Source of the DNA: CAVRIA01 sp963721115
GTDB taxonomy: Bacteria; Desulfobacterota; Binatia; HRBIN30; CADEER01
Length of the DNA stretch: 64,000 bases
Assembly: GCA_963721115.1 (NCBI GenBank)
Contig: CAVRIA010000010.1
Location: 1 to 64,000 of the forward strand
Reading direction: 5' to 3'
Shown: positions 62,321-64,000 of the stretch, piece by piece
Layout: each line of letters opens with the position of its first letter
How positions within the stretch are numbered: the stretch's first letter is position 1
Notes under the pieces: generated by a model
Databases searched by the model: none
Seen by the model: the letters and a program-made list of their open reading frames with translations, nothing else
Told to the model about the DNA's origin: nothing
Program-made: the position numbers and the translations under genes

Positions 62321-63180
62321 CTCGCAATCACGTTGTCCGCGTACTGGCGCAGCAGATCGAGCTTCTGCTCGAGGCTCTGCGAGTCGACCGGTTCGTCGTA
62401 AGGGTTGCGGAAGCCGACGATGACGTCGGTGACGCCGAGATCCTCGAGGCGGCGGATGCCGTCGAGTGTATACCCCTCGAGCGAGATGACGTGGATCTCG
62501 AACGGCTGGCGCTCGCGGCCGTACTCTCGGCGCAGTTCGGCCAGGCGCCACAGCATCTGATCCAGGTCGTCGGTGCCGGCGTGCATCCAGCCGTCGCCGA
62601 GGCGCGCCGCGCGGCGCAGCGCCGGCTCCGAATGGCCGCCGATCAGGATCGGCACCGGCTCGGTCGGCACCGGACAGATCTTGATGCTCGGCAGATCGTA
62701 GTGTCGGCCGTGGAACTCGTAGAAGCCGCCGCGCATCAGACCGCGCACGATCTCGATCATCTCGTCCATGCGCCTGCCGCGCGTCTTCCACTCCTGCCCG
62801 CACACCGCGAAGTCCTCCGGCCACGGGCTGAGCCCGACGCCGAAGCCGAAGCGGTTGCCGCTGAGGACGGCGACGGACGACACCGACTTCGCCACCAGTA
62901 CCGGCTGGCGGATGGGGAGCTTGACGACGAAGGTGGTGAAGCGGAGACGGCGGGTGACGGCGGCCATGGCGGGGATGAGGGAAAAGGGCTCGATGAACGG
63001 CTTGTCCTCGAGAAAGCGGCGGTCGCCGTCCGGAGTGTACGGATACTTGCTGTCCGAGACCTCGGGGTAGCAGATGCTGTCGGGAACGATGAACGACGTC
63101 CAGCCCGCCTCCTCGGCCGCTCTGGCCAGGGGCAGGTAGTGGCTCGGATCGCACATCGACTCGGCGTAGGAGAAGCGCAT
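62311..63180 (-). CDS. LLM-class (F420-type) flavin-dependent oxidoreductase
   Basis: This 289-residue TIM-barrel protein begins MRFSYAESMCDPSHYLPLAR, then AAEEAGWTSFIVPDSICYP, SGNRFGFGVGLSPWPEDFAV, EIVRGLMRGGFYEFHGRHYD and PVPILIGGHSEPALRRAARL, all typical of F420-dependent luciferase-like enzymes. ATG 63180. Substrate unknown. The first part of the gene is duplicated at 63657-63772. Confidence 0.85.
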   Translation of the reverse strand: MRFSYAESMCDPSHYLPLARAAEEAGWTSFIVPDSICYPEVSDSKYPYTPDGDRRFLEDKPFIEPFSLIPAMAAVTRRLRFTTFVVKLPIRQPVLVAKSVSSVAVLSGNRFGFGVGLSPWPEDFAVCGQEWKTRGRRMDEMIEIVRGLMRGGFYEFHGRHYDLPSIKICPVPTEPVPILIGGHSEPALRRAARLGDGWMHAGTDDLDQMLWRLAELRREYGRERQPFEIHVISLEGYTLDGIRRLEDLGVTDVIVGFRNPYDEPVDSQSLEQKLDLLRQYADNVIARTC

Positions 63181-63390
63181 GCGGTTGGGCTACACCGTCG
63201 GCGACGGGTTGAAAAGAGCTGGACCTCGCGATGCAGATTCTGTCGTTCGCGATGAGGCACCTTCGCCTGGAAGCCATTCGACTCGGTACGAGACAAGAAG
63301 CCCCTCCGCCTCCCCTTTGATCACAAGGAACCGGTTTGTTTTGTGCGGGGCTTGCGCCCCCGCACCGGGGAGGGAACCGCTCTTGTGCTC

Positions 63391-63482
63391 TTGTGGTGTA
63401 GGCCTCCGGCCTGCATAGCGGTCCATCGGACCGCTCTCTCCCCTCCAACCCAGCCCGTGCAGGCGGGACGCCCGCACCACAA
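63391..63482. repeat. TTGTGGTGTAGGCC palindrome, copy 2
   Basis: TTGTGGTGTAGGCCTCCGGC (63391-63410) pairs imperfectly with GTGCAGGCGGGACGCCCGCACCACAA at 63457-63482. Same family as 43385-43480, with more mismatches. Confidence 0.7.
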
Positions 63483-63585
63483 TCAACTGCCGATGCGGCC
63501 GCGGGCCCGCGGGCGGACTTCGAAGAGGCCAGCAGAGAGGGCGCCAACGAGTGGCGCGCCGGTGAACCCGTCGGGAGGGAGAGGC

Positions 63586-63639
63586 GACGTAGGACCGACT
63601 CGGCCGAGTTGAGCAAGTCGGTCCGCCCGGTCCTACGTC
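63586..63639. repeat. GACGTAGGACCG palindrome
   Basis: GACGTAGGACCG (63586-63597) is the exact complement of CGGTCCTACGTC (63628-63639), with a partly paired interior. Related half-sites occur at 17546-17557 and at the right ends of the 166-bp repeats (CGGCCCTACGTC). Confidence 0.65.
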
Positions 63640-63656
63640 CCGTCCCGTCCGTCCCT

Positions 63657-63772
63657 CAGCCCGCCTCCTCGGCCGCTCTGGCCAGAGGCAGGTAGTGGCT
63701 CGGATCGCACATCGACTCGGCGTAGGAGAAGCGCAGGCGGTTGGGCTACACCGTCGGCGACGGGTTGAAAAG
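63657..63772 (-). repeat. 116-bp direct duplication of the LLM gene start
   Basis: Identical to 63101-63216 except for two bases. One change turns the start ATG of the copy into CTG on the minus strand, so the duplicate cannot start translation. The palindromes at 63391 and 63586 lie between the two copies. Confidence 0.9.
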
Positions 63773-63846
63773 TCCCGCCGCTGGGTGACTGGTGCGAACT
63801 GTTTCATGGAACCTGACTGTTAGATGATCACTGCGCAGTTTTGTTG

Positions 63847-63898
63847 CCCTTCACGGAACCACTATGCTACACGATCTTCTAGTGAAGGGGGGGGTTCC
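63847..63898 (+). promoter_or_regulatory. 5' leader with two mutually exclusive hairpins
   Basis: CCCTTCAC (63847-63854) can pair with GTGAAGGG (63882-63889), or the adjoining GGAACC (63855-63860) with GGTTCC (63893-63898); both cannot form as one continuous helix. The G-rich ribosome-binding region lies between the right arms, just before ATG 63902. Confidence 0.35.
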
Positions 63899-63901
63899 GT
63901 A

Positions 63902-64000
63902 ATGAAGCTACACCTACAGGGTAGTCTGGCTCTCATATTGACAGCACTCACTGCATCGTGCAGCCCCAGCCGCACAATCAGTGAGGGCGTCGCTGACCGC
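63902..64000 (+). CDS. Lipoprotein, N-terminus only (runs off window)
   Basis: ATG 63902 after a run of eight G gives MKLHLQGSLALILTALTASC with the lipobox LTASC and then SPSRTISEGVADR. Only 33 codons are visible. A type II signal peptide is clear; nothing can be said of the function. Confidence 0.6.
   Translation, partial: MKLHLQGSLALILTALTASCSPSRTISEGVADR

Overview
The window is GC-rich bacterial chromosomal DNA from what looks like an uncultivated, metabolically versatile organism. A methylamine dehydrogenase operon, a cytochrome P450, an F420-type (LLM) oxidoreductase, a double-length UvrA, and secreted proteins with dockerin-like and Myxococcus-type cysteine repeats would fit a Binatota-like or deltaproteobacterial-type lineage. 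That placement is inference; there is no rRNA or tRNA gene in the window to test it. Many otherwise well-conserved genes (uvrA, addA, addB, a hybrid kinase, a CoA-transferase, an SDR) contain single-base frame breaks. Because these hit long housekeeping genes several times each, the simplest reading is residual indel error in the assembly. They should be separated from the real truncations described below.

Layout. 1-2 kb: 3' part of a secreted calcium-binding repeat protein, hit at its 3' end by a complete IS1634-type element (1919-4151, 18-bp inverted repeats, CCCTAA target duplication). 4.4-8.75 kb: a tight five-gene operon (PqqD-like, HPr-kinase-like, two GT2 glycosyltransferases, nucleotidyltransferase) that resembles a peptide-modification cassette without a visible precursor or cyclase. 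9.0-12.4 kb: a ThDP enzyme and two SDRs. 12.7-23.2 kb: a mobile-element graveyard. Two REP-associated tyrosine transposase (RAYT) genes are each split, one by a serine-recombinase element. It also holds a group IIC intron 3' end, three toxin-antitoxin pairs (one frame-broken), a DUF4143 ATPase, and a truncated IS110 fused to a reverse transcriptase plus MutS-I-like relic of diversity-generating-retroelement type.

23.5-29.1 kb: tandem UvrA. 29.4-34.5 kb: two membrane sensor kinases. 34.7-36.0 kb: P450. 36.6-43.3 kb: AddB-AddA type helicase-nuclease pair. 43.6-47.4 kb: a glycosyltransferase, a secreted dockerin-like protein and an SDR, separated by repeats. 47.7-57.3 kb: accessory DNA with VapBC, DUF433/DUF5615, truncated CYTH, amidohydrolase and cyclase genes, and a relic integron: an IntI integrase lacking its N-terminus, followed in the same orientation by cassettes and two attC sites (54069-54165 and 54744-54806). 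57.6-61.4 kb: mauB-mauE-mauD-mauA plus a cytochrome c, for oxidation of methylamine in the periplasm. 61.5-64.0 kb: an EthD-like protein, an LLM oxidoreductase and the start of a lipoprotein.

Intergenic DNA is unusually rich in structured repeats: GGGGACG-ended hairpins, a TTTGTGGTGCGGGC palindrome family, two MITE-like elements, CACGAAG-type repeats, and a 166-bp repeat whose right end abuts truncated genes twice. RAYT genes are the obvious candidate movers for some of these, but no functional RAYT is intact here.
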